A stretch of 64,000 nt of DNA from Rhizophagus clarus (GCA_015698045.1 BLAL01000229.1:1834001-1898000); one strand, 5' to 3'. Shown: positions 38,453-50,024, numbered from the stretch's first letter. Notes: generated by a model from the sequence alone, not told the origin. Program-made: numbers and translations.

Positions 38453-41332
38453 TTAAAAAATATACGTATTAACAAAATATTCATTTTCACAGTTATTTCT
38501 TGGTATAATGTGAACTGACATATCAACCGAATCTAAGTAAACACATGTATATTGATCAGTTAGCCATAATCTTGGACAGTCGTATATGATCTCTTCTTCT
38601 TGTACTTCTTCATACCATCGTAACAAAGCAAGATTTACTGGCTCTTTTAAACCTTTTGCAGAAAATTCCAATAATAAAAGTGCCTAAATTTAATTCAGTT
38701 AATAACATGTCATCATGACAAAAATCTTAATAAAAAATTTTAAGCATATCATACCTTTCCATACCACGCAGTTTCTTCGGAAGAGACTACTACATCACTG
38801 AACCATTCATTACCATAAAAGGTTCCTGCTGTTCGGATAATATCAGTTGATTCAACAGCTACACTAGAATATATTTTAAAATGCCCAGATTCATAATCAT
38901 ATTCTAACTCATTTTCCGTCAAAAACTCTTCAAAACCTGCATGAAGGTTATCAAACCCTTCTTTATACAGATGATGGATATCGGTGTCTTGTTTTATTTT
39001 AGAAACTGTTGTTTCAATTTCAGTAAATTTGAACTCCCATAAAAGATTTTGAAATCCACTAGATCTCCTTATCATAGGTTTTTTTTGTTTCAAGGCTAAA
39101 TATTGACGTCGCACCTATCATATCAAATTTAAATTAATCGATTAAAATAGATTATGACGAAACAGATCATATAACATTACCGTAGTTAACATTTGTGGAA
39201 CATAATTTCTTTTATTTGTCATTTGATATGGAGTTTTAACGCTCTTCTTATGCAAAGTTTCATATGTTTTTGTTGACATCCCATTCATCGAACCATAAAG
39301 TCGAATTGACAGAATTACATGATAACGAAGCACGTGAAGTTTAGGTATTTTACAGCGACTTGGAGAATATTCGGCAAATATCGTTACAAATTCTTGACAG
39401 AATTCAGTTATTAACGTCTAGTAATAGTAGTAATAAATTTTTAAAAAACTGAAATTAAATACTAATTAAAGATTTGGTTTAGAATTAATAATCTATATTT
39501 ACCTCTAATTCTGTTAACTCAGTATCCGTAAATGACTCCTGACGCAACTTCATATACATTACCAAATATTTATGAAAAATGTTGCACAGTCTCTTACATG
39601 GTATTCCACCTTCTTTATAATCATCGTATAAATTATCTATAACGAAAATAATCACTTTCATTATATTACGATAATCATTGGCAGTAAATTTAGATATATT
39701 TTCCAATCCGTTTTTTAATATTATTAAGCCTGGATATCGTGGGATTGCGCACAATCTGTGGTCCATATCTTTTACTGCTCTATTGCTGACCTTTCGGTGT
39801 AACAATTCACGAGTAAATTCTATGAGATACTTTGTTACTCCAAGGTCGAGTAAATGCATACGATCTGGAGCAGTCGCCTCATAAATATTAAAATCGTCAA
39901 AATCCCAAAAATAATTAAACTCCTTATGAATCGAAAATTCACTTGCTTGATTCTCACTAATAGCTAGTTTCATCTTTTCTGGAGTTCGTAAATCAATATG
40001 AGATAATGCCATATTATTAAGATCTTTGTTATTTATCAAGCAATAATAACATGGTCGTTTAGAAGTTGATGGAAGATATGTTGTGGTAAATGCTCCTGCT
40101 TCCGCCATATCAGCAAGGATAACCGATAATTTTAGTGTAAATGGATGTATTTTATTTTAAACAACTAAATACATGTCATTTTGATTCATTATCGGCGATA
40201 ATAATATTCGGAGACATCTCTGAAAAACGAGTCTCTGTAATCTTCGGAAAGACTCAGAATTCCTTGTAGTATTATCTTTTGCTTTCAATTTTGGCAAATA
40301 ACCAATAAGTACTTTAGCGTTAGGTTTATTTCGCTGCCAATTTGGTATATTTCCGAGTGAAATATATATAGGATGTTCAGAAGTTTTGCCCAGATGATCA
40401 CAAGTTGTGGAATCGGCGTAGATTATTATCGATAATAATTTGTTATCAACAGGAATTTTATTTTCCGTGATATACCACCAATTACTTTCGAATTGTTCAC
40501 CATAAGTCTTAATCAATGTATTGTGATTTTTATACTTAAAAACAAATTCTTCATTCATTTCGGATTGAAGAAGCAGAACTTTAATTCCATGAATTATCGG
40601 TTGATAATAAAAAGAATAATCTTTATCCTGGAATTTCGTGATAAGGACTTTTTTGAATTTCATATAAGGAAATTCGTTAACATCAAGAAATCTACGACCA
40701 TCCTTAGTATTTATTGGTAATGGGTTTTTTTCGGCCTCTTGTCTGCTTTTATTGATTAACTTAATTATCCTATCACCGCAAGAATTAGATAATTGATATT
40801 CCATAACAATTTCCATGAATTCACGATAAATGTCGTTCGGCCATTCAGTGTTAGGTGGATGTGTTTTGTCTCTTATTGCATCATCTAGTGTGGTCCCACA
40901 AAAATCTTCAGCATCGATAGATAACGAGTATGTTAAGTCAACTTCATTATCCTCATTATCGTCGTCATCAAATTCACCACTTTCCTCATCCGACTCATCG
41001 TTGTCATCAAATTTCCCACTTTCCTCATCCGACTCTTCAGAAATTTGTAAATTTTCATGAGATTCTACGGGTTGTTCTAATGTTATTTTCGATTCAGATT
41101 CGTCATCTTTCATTAAAAGATCATCATCCCAGAGACCAGATTCTTCATGATATGGCACTTTTGATACTTCTTTATCATCATCATCCTAGAGATCAGGTTC
41201 TTCGTGTGGCATGTTTGATTGAAAGGTTACTTCTTCATCTTCGTCAATATATTGATGCTTGTCTGAAATATGTCGTTTTAATGCATAAGTTGACGAAAAA
41301 GTACATGAACAATATGAACATTTATAGGTCAT
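38453..41332 (-). pseudogene. Plavaka-like transposase with C2H2 finger, decayed
   Basis: Four exons on the minus strand: 41332-39503, 39417-39181, 39114-38755 and 38683-38453. All junctions are in phase, for about 885 codons. It starts with a C2H2 finger (YKCSYCSCTF...RHISDKH), then a long acidic stretch. The catalytic core has IIIYADSTTCDHLGK, PIYISLGNIPNWQRNKP, KVLIGYLPKL, ADMAEAGAFTTTYLP, CYYCLI and ATAPDRMHLLDLGVTKYLIEFTREL, the layout of Plavaka transposases of fungi. Two in-frame stops interrupt exon 1: TAG near 41,186, where the copy of the motif further on reads Trp (LWDDD), and TAA near 40,157. So this copy is probably inactive. The intron signals still look intact, which suggests fairly recent decay. 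Confidence 0.8.
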
Positions 41333-41710
41333 TTTGAGTGATTTTAGCGATAGTGAACGGAACCAAATTTTATGAAAGTGAATTTGTTGCCTGAACAAAA
41401 CTAGTAAAAACGGAATTTATTGCCTGAACAAAACCAAAAAACGATGTAATATATATATTTCATTATTTCAGCTTTACTAGTAGTAGACAACGATCAGTTT
41501 TATTAGTAAACAATACAGATATTTTTAGACTTTTCTTAATTGTATTGTTGATCTATTTAATTTTTGAGTACAACAATTAAATATGCATCGTTATATCTCG
41601 ATTAATTGTATTGTTTTGTATTGTTAAATTTTCAAATAATTTATTTAATTTTGAGTAATTGAAAGAGATAGATACCATTTACTACTATGATTAGATATTT
41701 TCAGTTAACT

Positions 41711-42210
41711 AATGTGCATTGTTACCGTATCCCTCGAATTTATTTACAAATAATTAATATGCATCGTTATCCCTCGAATTTATTTACAATTAACTAATAT
41801 ACATTGTTATCCCTCGAATTTATTTAATTTTAGAGTACAATTAACACTAATGTGCATTGTTACCGTATCCCTCGAATTTATTTACAAATAATTAATATGC
41901 ATCGTTATCCCTCGAATTTATTTACAATTAACTAATATACATTGTTATCCCTCGAATTTATTTAATTTTAGAGTACAATTAACACTAATGTGCATTGTTA
42001 CCGTATCCCTCGAATTTATTTACAAATAATTAATATGCATCGTTATCCCTCGAATTTATTTACAATTAACTAATATACATTGTTATCCCTCGAATTTATT
42101 TAATTTTAGAGTACAATTAACACTAATGTGTATTGTTACCGTATCCCTCGAATTTATTTACAAATAATTAATATGCATCGTTATCCCTCGAATTTATTTA
42201 CAATTAACTA
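41711..42210. repeat. 138-base tandem repeat, about 3.6 copies
   Basis: Period 138, read from the spacing of AATGTGCATTGTTACCG at about 41,711, 41,849, 41,987 and 42,125. Each unit itself holds three TTATCCCTCGAATTTATTTA sub-units. Copies are almost identical, so the array is young. Confidence 0.85.
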
Positions 42211-42262
42211 AAGCCGTTTATGACTAAACGATATAATTATATCGTTTAGTCATAAACGGCTT
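42211..42262. repeat. Perfect 52-base palindrome
   Basis: AAGCCGTTTATGACTAAACG then ATATAA, followed by the exact mirror. No loop. It directly abuts the 138-base tandem array and could extrude as a cruciform. Confidence 0.9.
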
Positions 42263-42480
42263 AGACTAGGTTATTTAGTAATAAAATAATCTAAATATAA
42301 CTAAATAATCTAAGTATGACTATAAATAATCTAAATATAACTAAATGGTCTAAAATGTAACTAAATAATCTAAATATAACTAAATGGTCTAAATATAACT
42401 AAATAATCTAAATATAACCAAATGGTCTAAATATATCTAAATGATCTAAAGTTAATAACCTAAATATGATTAAATAATCT
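42263..42480. repeat. Short tandem array of TAAATAATCTAAATATAAC-like units
   Basis: More than ten copies of an ACTAAATAATCTAAATAT or ACTAAATGGTCTAAATAT word, phase 17 to 20 bases, just after the palindrome. Confidence 0.65.
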
Positions 42481-43985
42481 ATCTAAATAACTTGTCTATG
42501 ATGATTTCGTATACCTAGTTTTTTTTCTTACTATATTCCTTCCCTTTGAATTTACTTTTCTTTAGCTTTTCCCATTTATTATTTGGGGATCATGTGATTA
42601 AATAACCTAAATATTACTATTACTAAATAATCGAAATGTACCTATTTTTATTTAGTTCTGTGCGCCGATAATTGTTTTTTTAATATAATTTATGATATTG
42701 GGGTTCTGTGGTTGATTGGCTGTTGAATTCTATGTTGGAGGTCTGGCTTGTCTGCAATTGTTTGGACCCTAAGTTTTATGACAAAGTTTCTGCCATTCTG
42801 TGCCTCTTTGGTTGCCTATTAAGGTGTCGAGGGTGTTTTCCTTCTTTACCTATTTTGTTGCCTTTCTAGATCCCAAAATGTGGTAAAAAAATATCGTGTC
42901 AGGTGGCGCAGTTGATCTGCGATTAATTTCGACCAGCACTATAACATAATTTCGGCCGATCTTTGGGCATGTGATTCAAGGATCCTGCTTGGCGCCATGA
43001 TAGTGACCTGATAGTATCATGGAACTATTGTGGAACTGTCATGGAACTGGCAGGGAGCTAGAAAGGTTCTATTATTTTGCCAGTTTTAGGTCAGCTTGGG
43101 TGCCGAGTTATTATGTTCAAAGATCTGGCCGAAATTGTGGAATAGTATTGGCCAAAATTAAGCGAATTTATACTGCGCCTTACTGCGCCATGGTCACGTG
43201 ATTCTGTTACGGCATCGAACACCCTCACATAGTTACGGGATAGTGACGGGAATGTTCTGGGAATGTTTCCGGAACCCAATATATATGCATTTGTGCCACA
43301 TATTTTTTGTATCTAAAATTGGAGGTGCATTATGTATTATTTTGGCCGGCCCTTTTGATTGCCGGTTGAGACACTAATTCGCAACCCAACCTCTGCCAGC
43401 ATATTGGCAGGATGTTGTAAGCATTTATTTGCTAAGAAGTACATTATCTTGTAGTCTAACTATTGCGCCGGTATATGTATGCCGATTGCTGTGGATACTA
43501 TGGAAATTTTTCTGTGGACACTGTGGACGCTTCTATGGACAACTATGGTATCTTTTTTTGGGGTTATAAACTTATTGCTTGTTTTCTTCTATCTTTGTCC
43601 ATAGTGTCCATAGTGTCCATAGTAAAAGTAAAGTTGTAGGAAAATTTTCGAAACTTTTCCTATGCTATGCTAAAAAATAAAAAAAAGTTGTAGGAAAATT
43701 TTCGAAACTTTTCCTATGCTATGCTAAAAAATAAAAAAAAGTTAAGAGATCCGATTTTTTTTATGGACGCTATGGTCACTATGGACACCCATCTGAAAAG
43801 CCTTCCAGAGATCTAAAAGCATCAAAAACCCTACTTCCGACGTCCACGGAAGCGTCCATAGTCCGATTTTTTCTATGGTCACTATGGTCACCCATCTGGA
43901 CGGCTTTTCAGGAATCTAAACTGCCCAAAACCTACTTCTGACGTCCATAGAAGCGTCCATAGTCTGATTTTTTTCTAGTGACATG
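42481..43985. other. GC-richer non-coding stretch with repeats
   Basis: Base composition changes sharply here from the AT-rich left flank. No gene is supported. Two nearly exact 54-base units lie at 43,630-43,740 (AAGTTGTAGGAAAATTTTCG start). Between about 43,490 and 43,980 are many CTATGGACAC, CTATGGTCAC and GTCCATAGTG words on both strands, including two copies of a block of about 100 bases. A direct repeat ACTAGTGACA/CTAGTGACAT lies near 43,975-44,010. Confidence 0.5.
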
Positions 43986-44000
43986 ATCCCAAAGGATCCA

Positions 44001-44306
44001 CTAGTGACAAGTTGTATCATTTTTGCTTACCTCTAAATTACCTACCACTATCTGCGTCGAAGCTAACTTAGCCTGCTTTTTCCGATGATAATGTTCTCTT
44101 GATCTATGTTTTTTTGCATGCGTATCGCAATAGTCATATTCGGATCTTGTTGGCTCACTGCATTCTTTACAAGGAACTTGCCTAGAATTCCGATGGACTT
44201 TACATCCCTTTGGATCATAGCATCTCCGATTACACACTTCGCCAGTCCTAAGAATATATGGACAATAATAAAAATTCCAGAGTGTCACCTTTTTTCCGCC
44301 TTCCAT
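44001..44306 (-). CDS. Small Cys/His-rich protein of the element
   Basis: 101 residues with nine cysteines and several histidines: YYCPYIL, VCNRRCYDPKGCKVH, VPCKECSEP and YDYCDTH, then a basic tail. The spacing suggests two treble-clef-like zinc sites. Opposite in direction to the polymerase and 54 bases from it. A nucleic-acid-binding role is likely but unproven. Confidence 0.55.
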   Translation of the reverse strand: MEGGKKVTLWNFYYCPYILRTGEVCNRRCYDPKGCKVHRNSRQVPCKECSEPTRSEYDYCDTHAKKHRSREHYHRKKQAKLASTQIVVGNLEVSKNDTTCH

Positions 44307-44360
44307 TTGTATATATCAATTAATAATGTCGGGGAATTAATTTCATTTTAAACTTTTTTC

Positions 44361-47300
44361 TTGCGAATATTATACCTTGAGTTTTGGTATAACTATAAAT
44401 CTTTCGAAAAAAATGAGCCAATCAGTCTTCGAAGACGCCCCGCCCTTTTTCACCCAGAGGCTGAAAAAGATAAAATGGAAGGCCAGGTGATTCGCTATTC
44501 TGGTGAAAATTACTTGCCAGGCATCCCAACTCGAGATGATATAGTTGCGGAAAATGATGGGGGATTAACGGCAATTCTTAAAGATGCTCTATCTAGTTGC
44601 CAAGAAATTCCGTTTATGGCTGTTGATTTTGGAGGGTCATCAGAAAAAATAGGTGAAAAGAACCGTTACGTTTTGCGTCTTTACGGCTCTCTCATCAATG
44701 GCCAAAAAGCAGTAGTTACCCTTACAGGAATCCAGGTATTCTTTGATATTTGTGTACCTGAGAAGGAATCTGCGGATGACTTTAAGGTAAAAATAGACGA
44801 AATTCTATGTAGTACTATAAACGCTTATAAAATAGTGCCTATTAGGGCCTTCCCTTTCCGCGGTTATCATACAGAAAAAAAGTTATATTTACGAGTTTTT
44901 ACGCATGGTACTGGAGATAGAAAGAAAGCCCTCCAAGCCATTCAAGATAATAATTTCGAAACTGCATCAGATGATATATCCTCATTACATCGTAAAATAG
45001 CGAGAGAGAATGGAATTGCAATTTCTGGTTGGTCCATGTTGAGCAGGTATTCTTATAGAAAACATCCTCAATATACATACGACTTTCACGTTTCCGTAAA
45101 TCATTTTCGAGCAGTAGAAGACCTAAAATTGATAAATGACCGTTTTCCGCTTCCAGCACTTGTAAGAGATCGCACGCTTATCCTCACGTGGGATATAGAG
45201 ACGCAATCACGAGAGCTGGGAGAATTTGCTGAAGTACATAATAAAGAGAATAATGTATTTATGATTTGCATGACCTTGCATTGGAAAGACGATCCAAAAC
45301 CGCTAAAACAAATTTGTCTCGTCGATCTTGAAACCGCGCCAGACCCGCGCTGGATAACAGTTGTATGCGGAAATTAGCCAAATTTATTAAAGGCATTTGC
45401 ATTATGCTGGGGAGCCTTTCAACCTGATATCCAGCTTGGTTTCAATGATTCTGATTATGATTGGCCATTCATTGTGGAAAGAGCTTCTAGACTTAATCTT
45501 CTCGAATGGATGTGGAAGCGGATGACAGGAGACTTTAAATCATCTGAAGAAATTCAAAAATGGGATTATTATGGAAAGTTAGGGGTAAACTCTAAAAATA
45601 ATTTTCGGAAGAAAAAAGGTGCTACTGATGGTGAGGAGGAGGAAGAGTTCAGGGTACAGCCAGTCAAGGTTAAAATTTGTCCGGAGGAAGATTTCATTTC
45701 CACTTTTCTTAAAATACCAGGCTGTGTACCAATTGACGTACGTGTATGTTTTAAGAAACTCTACCCTCGTGCGGAAGTAGATAGGAAAAGCTCGCTTGCG
45801 TTTTACTTAAAAAAATGTGGACTTGACGGTAAGGCGAATATGCCATATAATAAAATGTGGAGAATCTACTCAGAAGCGAAAGCTGGTGCCACCCTAAGAG
45901 AATCGCATTCTTCTACCATGCATGACATGCATGAAGTAGCATACTATTGTATTATAGATGTATTGCGTTGCCAGGAGCTCATGGTTAAGCGAAATGTAAT
46001 TAATGATTATAGGGAGGTCGCTTCTTTAGCTTACGTTTCTTTCTTCGACTCTCATTATTGTGCAAACGGAATGAAGGTGCGAAACCTTGTCGGTGCCTAT
46101 GCCACCAAACGTGATATACTATTTAGCATGAGACAGAGTAAAAACACAGAAAAGGGTAAGTATCCTGGCGCATATGTATATCCGCCTAAAAAGGGGATCG
46201 AGACTGCAAGACCTGTAACGGGATTGGATTTTGCCTCATTGTATCCCAGCCTAATCATGACTTACAACCTTTCTCCAGAAAAAATAATATTAACGCATGG
46301 TGAGGCCGTTAATGTGCGAAAAAATGGAAACATCTTACATAAGATTGAATTTCCATTCAATGGCCGTACCGTTCAAGCTTGGAGCGTAAGTCATGATAAT
46401 CAATCTGAGAAGAAGGGTTTATATCCTATCGTATTAGAGGATTTGTACAACAAGAGAGTAGAGCTTAAAGCACAACTTGCCCAATTAGGAAAGAAAAAGG
46501 AGCGCCTTGGAAAAACGATCAGTTCGGCTAAAGAGAGAGGTAAAAAGGTTCTAGAAGGGTTGAATTCGGAATACTCATCCGTATGTTTCGATTATAACTG
46601 TTTGAATTCCAAACAGTCTGCTTTGAAGGTATACATGAATACTTTTTATGGGGAGGCTGGAAATAGCATATCCCCATTCTTTCTTCTCGAATTAGCCGGA
46701 GGAATCACTTCTGCGGGTCAATATAATATTGGTCTTGTCGCTAAATTCGTATCTGGAAAAGGTTTCGGAATAAAATATGGCGATACTGATTCTTTATATA
46801 TCACCTGCCCAGATAAGTATTATGAAATATGCGATAGAGCTTTTAATGAAGGAAAGCTTTCCAAGGAGGAATACTGGACTGAAATGGTTAATATTACTAT
46901 GGGTGTGATGAAAAAATTGCGCGATCAAGTAAATGCTTATCTTAGGATAAAAAACGGCACATCTTATCTTAAGATGGCGTACGAAGAGGTATTATTTCCT
47001 GTCTGCTTTACCGGTAAGAAAAAATACTTCGGTGTACCTCATGAAGGGGTTGTCAATTTCAGGCCCGATGATCTCTTTAAAAAGGGAATTGATACTGTAA
47101 AGCAAGGCCAGTCTCAGCTTTTTAAATTCATTGGGGAAAAAATTATGCGGGAAGCTATGGATATAAATAACACGCGCTCAATTTATAAAATTGTTGAAGA
47201 TACTCTCAGAGAGGCCAAACATAAGCAATGGGATTTTAACGATTTTATCGTAATGGCTACATGGAAGCCAAAGAAAAAAAATCTTTGCGTTCATCGCTTT

Positions 47301-47663
47301 ATAGGACGGATGAGAGAAAAAAATGAGATGATTCCTGATCCTGGTGAACGGTTTAATTATGTAGTTGTTAAAGGCCCACCTCTCTATAATGAAGAGGGTC
47401 GAAAGGAACAGCATAGAGTTGGAGATTATATGGAGTATGCGGACATCGCAAAAGAGCTTAATATGGAAATAGACATCAACTACTATTTAGAAAAAACAGT
47501 GGGAATGTGCGCACGCTTTATTAACGAGGATGATAGATACCAACCACCACCTTCGCATAAAATTATGCAACTCAAAGATTCGGATGAGAAAGAAAAGCAG
47601 ATCGACACTTATTCTCAGGACGAGGCAAAGAAATGGCTTAAAAAATATATAAAAGGCTTATAA
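44361..47663 (+). pseudogene. Family B DNA polymerase of the element, broken (about one break)
   Basis: Replicative polymerase with proofreading exonuclease. The exonuclease side shows LTWDIET (Exo I) and a later Exo II-like stretch. The polymerase side shows GLDFASLYPS (motif A), KVYMNTFYGEAGNS (motif B), IKYGDTDS (motif C) and a KKYFG motif. The motif B region continues SPFFLLELAGGITSAGQYN, the form I know from polymerases of large DNA viruses such as poxviruses. It lacks the look of protein-primed Polinton polymerases. Roughly 1,070 codons in all. It looks broken, with about one break, and is otherwise well kept. Confidence 0.85.
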
Positions 47664-47901
47664 TAAACTTTTCAGGTATTCTTAGCTGAAACTGCGACAC
47701 CTCCGCTGGAATACTTGCAATATTATTTATGAGTGCATATATTTTTCGCTTGCAGTAATACCGGCTAACTTCAATTCCTATAATCGATCTTCTGGCCTCC
47801 GATCCCAAGAGATCATCCTCCGATCATATAGCCTGGCCTCAGATATGCCCGGAGATAATCATTAGTATTTTGCATATCAAAGTTTACGATCAGCCGAAAA
47901 T

Positions 47902-48279
47902 ATGCAGATTTTAAACATAGTCTTTATTGCTGAACTACGCGACATAGTTTCTCAGTACATAGGCTTCGAACCAAATGAAATTCGCCTCCCGATCACAGAA
48001 GAGGATAGGTGGCTATTTAGTAAGATAATAGCAGATCAGGAAGGAATGGCAGATATCGTAATGGGTGACTATCAATTTTTACAACGTTATGGGCATAATG
48101 GTAAGGGAGGTGAGTTCATTCATATTGGATGGTTACTAGCATGTACGGTGGCCCAAACTAAAAAAGTCTTAATAAATCCGCCCGAGCGCCAAGCCGAAAG
48201 AGATTTATCAGAAAAGGTATTAGCTCATATCCAAAAAAGATTCGAAAAAGTCCCATTAGCGCCAGTACTTATACGGTAG
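47902..48279 (+). CDS. Small unidentified protein of the element
   Basis: 125 residues, begins MQILNIVFIAELRDIVSQYI. No motif recognised. A mixed alpha/beta composition with a GHNGKGGEF loop. It follows the polymerase by about 240 bases and ends 4 bases before the convergent coiled-coil gene. It is annotated as coding because the frame fits snugly between neighbours. Confidence 0.45.
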   Translation: MQILNIVFIAELRDIVSQYIGFEPNEIRLPITEEDRWLFSKIIADQEGMADIVMGDYQFLQRYGHNGKGGEFIHIGWLLACTVAQTKKVLINPPERQAERDLSEKVLAHIQKRFEKVPLAPVLIR

Positions 48280-48283
48280 TCGA

Positions 48284-48976
48284 TTAGGATTTGAGATAAT
48301 AAATGTCTGGCCTATTTATATATTTTTCGTGGGTAGAATATCGGTCATTTTTTTTCCTTCCAGCCTCCGATCGTACAGCCAGCCTTTGGAGATGCCAATC
48401 TCTAGCCTGAATATATTGCTCAGCTTTTTCCTGTGTATTCCGTAACTTTTTCATAATAATAAACCACATAATTGCGATCAGGAGAAAAAGTATTATTGAA
48501 AAGGGAAGTATATATGACAATAATTTGTCGAGGTCAGTTTTCGAATTCACGCTACTCTCCTCGCCTTGAAAAGGCCTATCCGGGATGCCTATAACTGAAG
48601 AAGTGCTAGAGGGTCTCAAAGATACTGGGTCTTCTGGCTCATCATTTTTTCCGCCATGCGAAGCGCCTATTGGCCCACTTTTTACATGGGAATCCGACCG
48701 ATTATTCTTACCAGAATATCCTGGAACCAATAAATTAATCACAGACTGAAGCGATTTCACTTCCTCTGATTTTGCAAAGTTATCGGCTTCGGCTTTGGCG
48801 AGAGATATTTCTGTACAAGCACTCTGGGAGACAAGTTTGGAGTTTTCAACCTTTAACCGCCTATTCTCATCATTGAGATTTATATATTCGCTCCGCAACC
48901 TAGCATTATAACCTCGAATTTTGGATGAGTCTTGCAAGATGCGGTATATCTCCTTTTCAAGATCATACGTTCCCAT
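48284..48976 (-). CDS. Coiled-coil protein with one membrane helix
   Basis: 230 residues. The N-terminal third is coiled coil (heptad-rich, YINLNDENRRLKVENSKL). A Ser/Gly/Pro-rich linker follows, then one strong membrane helix near residues 155-178 (LPFSIILFLLIAIMWFIIM) and a basic tail. This resembles a membrane-anchored structural or fusion-stalk type of protein, but no family is recognised. Convergent with the 125-residue gene. Confidence 0.55.
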   Translation of the reverse strand: MGTYDLEKEIYRILQDSSKIRGYNARLRSEYINLNDENRRLKVENSKLVSQSACTEISLAKAEADNFAKSEEVKSLQSVINLLVPGYSGKNNRSDSHVKSGPIGASHGGKNDEPEDPVSLRPSSTSSVIGIPDRPFQGEESSVNSKTDLDKLLSYILPFSIILFLLIAIMWFIIMKKLRNTQEKAEQYIQARDWHLQRLAVRSEAGRKKNDRYSTHEKYINRPDIYYLKS

Positions 48977-49264
48977 TTATTTACATTGGCCATAAACTGT
49001 AAAAAAACTTTTCATATTTTTTTGTTAGAGAACAATTACAATAAATATAGAATGAATACGAAGGATATCGATCGTTTTTTATTATTATCTTAGATAGCAT
49101 ATTAGAATGTATTCTACCCATCTAAAACAATAAATTATGCTTTCTAACGTCCCCTCTCATCCTAAAACAATAATTATTGAATTCTAATTTTTATTATCCA
49201 TCTAAAACGATAAATATTGATTTCTTATATTTTTTATACATCTAAATACATCATCTAAAAATAT
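48977..49264. promoter_or_regulatory. Divergent promoter region with repeated CATCTAAAAC words
   Basis: Between the minus gene ending its start at 48,976 and the plus gene at 49,265. CATCTAAAACAATAAAT and variants occur near 49,118, 49,160, 49,198 and 49,240, spaced about 40 bases apart, alternating with AT-rich sequence. Even spacing suggests either a short tandem array or a set of regulator sites. Confidence 0.5.
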
Positions 49265-49912
49265 ATGAGGAGTATGTCTACCTCGATTCTAAAAACCCAT
49301 TATCGGCGGAGTGCCACTATTTTAACACCTGAGCAGATCGAAGAAATTAGACATCTTAAAAATAAAGTTCCGGTATATATGATAGTAAAGGAGTATCATA
49401 TTAATAAAAATCGTGTTCATGATATATGGAATGATTGTGAGCGTTCACAGCAAAATGGAAATCACTTTTTCGAGGAGCTTAGGAAGGTACAATCCATCTC
49501 ATCAGTCCCTCCTTCAGAGAATAGTCCCCAAGATAAAGAAAATAACCATTCACCAATTTCGGGATCTTTAAAGTCGTTAGACGAGTCAATTTCAAGGGAA
49601 ATATCTTGTCCCTCTATGACCCCTTCATTTCTCGAGTCCATTGAGACGGATGGGTCCCCCCTGGATCGTGTACATGAAAAGCAAAAAAAGAAAAAGAAGT
49701 CATCGAGACCCAAACCCGTCCAAAGTTCTAACTTACCTGAGATTTCAACCGAAGGTTCTTACCAAAATTCCTTACTAGATGTTTCGTATGATCTAATTGC
49801 TTCAATTGAAAAAAATAATATAGAAGCTGAAGAAGCTATACACGAATCAGAAAAGTGCCTAGCTCGTAACTCATCTTTCAGCCCAGTATATTCATCAAAA
49901 GTACTTCACTAA
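49265..49912 (+). CDS. Helix-turn-helix protein of the element
   Basis: 215 residues. The N-terminal part (LTPEQIEEIRHLKNKVPVYM, then VKEYHINKNRVHDIW) reads as a resolvase- or transposase-type helix-turn-helix. The rest is Ser/Pro/Glu-rich with a KKKKK patch, likely disordered. It could be the element's transcription factor, perhaps acting on the CATCTAAAAC words just upstream (inference). Confidence 0.5.
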   Translation: MRSMSTSILKTHYRRSATILTPEQIEEIRHLKNKVPVYMIVKEYHINKNRVHDIWNDCERSQQNGNHFFEELRKVQSISSVPPSENSPQDKENNHSPISGSLKSLDESISREISCPSMTPSFLESIETDGSPLDRVHEKQKKKKKSSRPKPVQSSNLPEISTEGSYQNSLLDVSYDLIASIEKNNIEAEEAIHESEKCLARNSSFSPVYSSKVLH

Positions 49913-50024
49913 GCCAGAATTCATAGTTAACATGGAAAAAAGGATCGGAGGTTTTTATTAATCTCAATTAATTTAGCTTCGGAAATGAGAGTATCATACA
50001 ACATTTTTTCGAGCTCTTCATAGC

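Larger units (their letters stand above)
37935..42262 (-). mobile_element. Plavaka-type (CMC superfamily) DNA transposon region
   Basis: A transposase gene (38,453-41,332) is framed by two tandem arrays, one at 37,935-38,354 and one at 41,711-42,210, with a perfect 52-base palindrome closing the right side. Subterminal repeats are usual in this superfamily. I could not find matching terminal inverted repeats or a target duplication, so the limits given are only the outer edges of the arrays. Confidence 0.45.

Noticed and set aside
43019-43279. Overlapping 60-codon frames on both strands
   Set aside because: They fall in a repeat-like GC-richer piece with GGAACTGTCATGG words. No domain or relation to neighbours.
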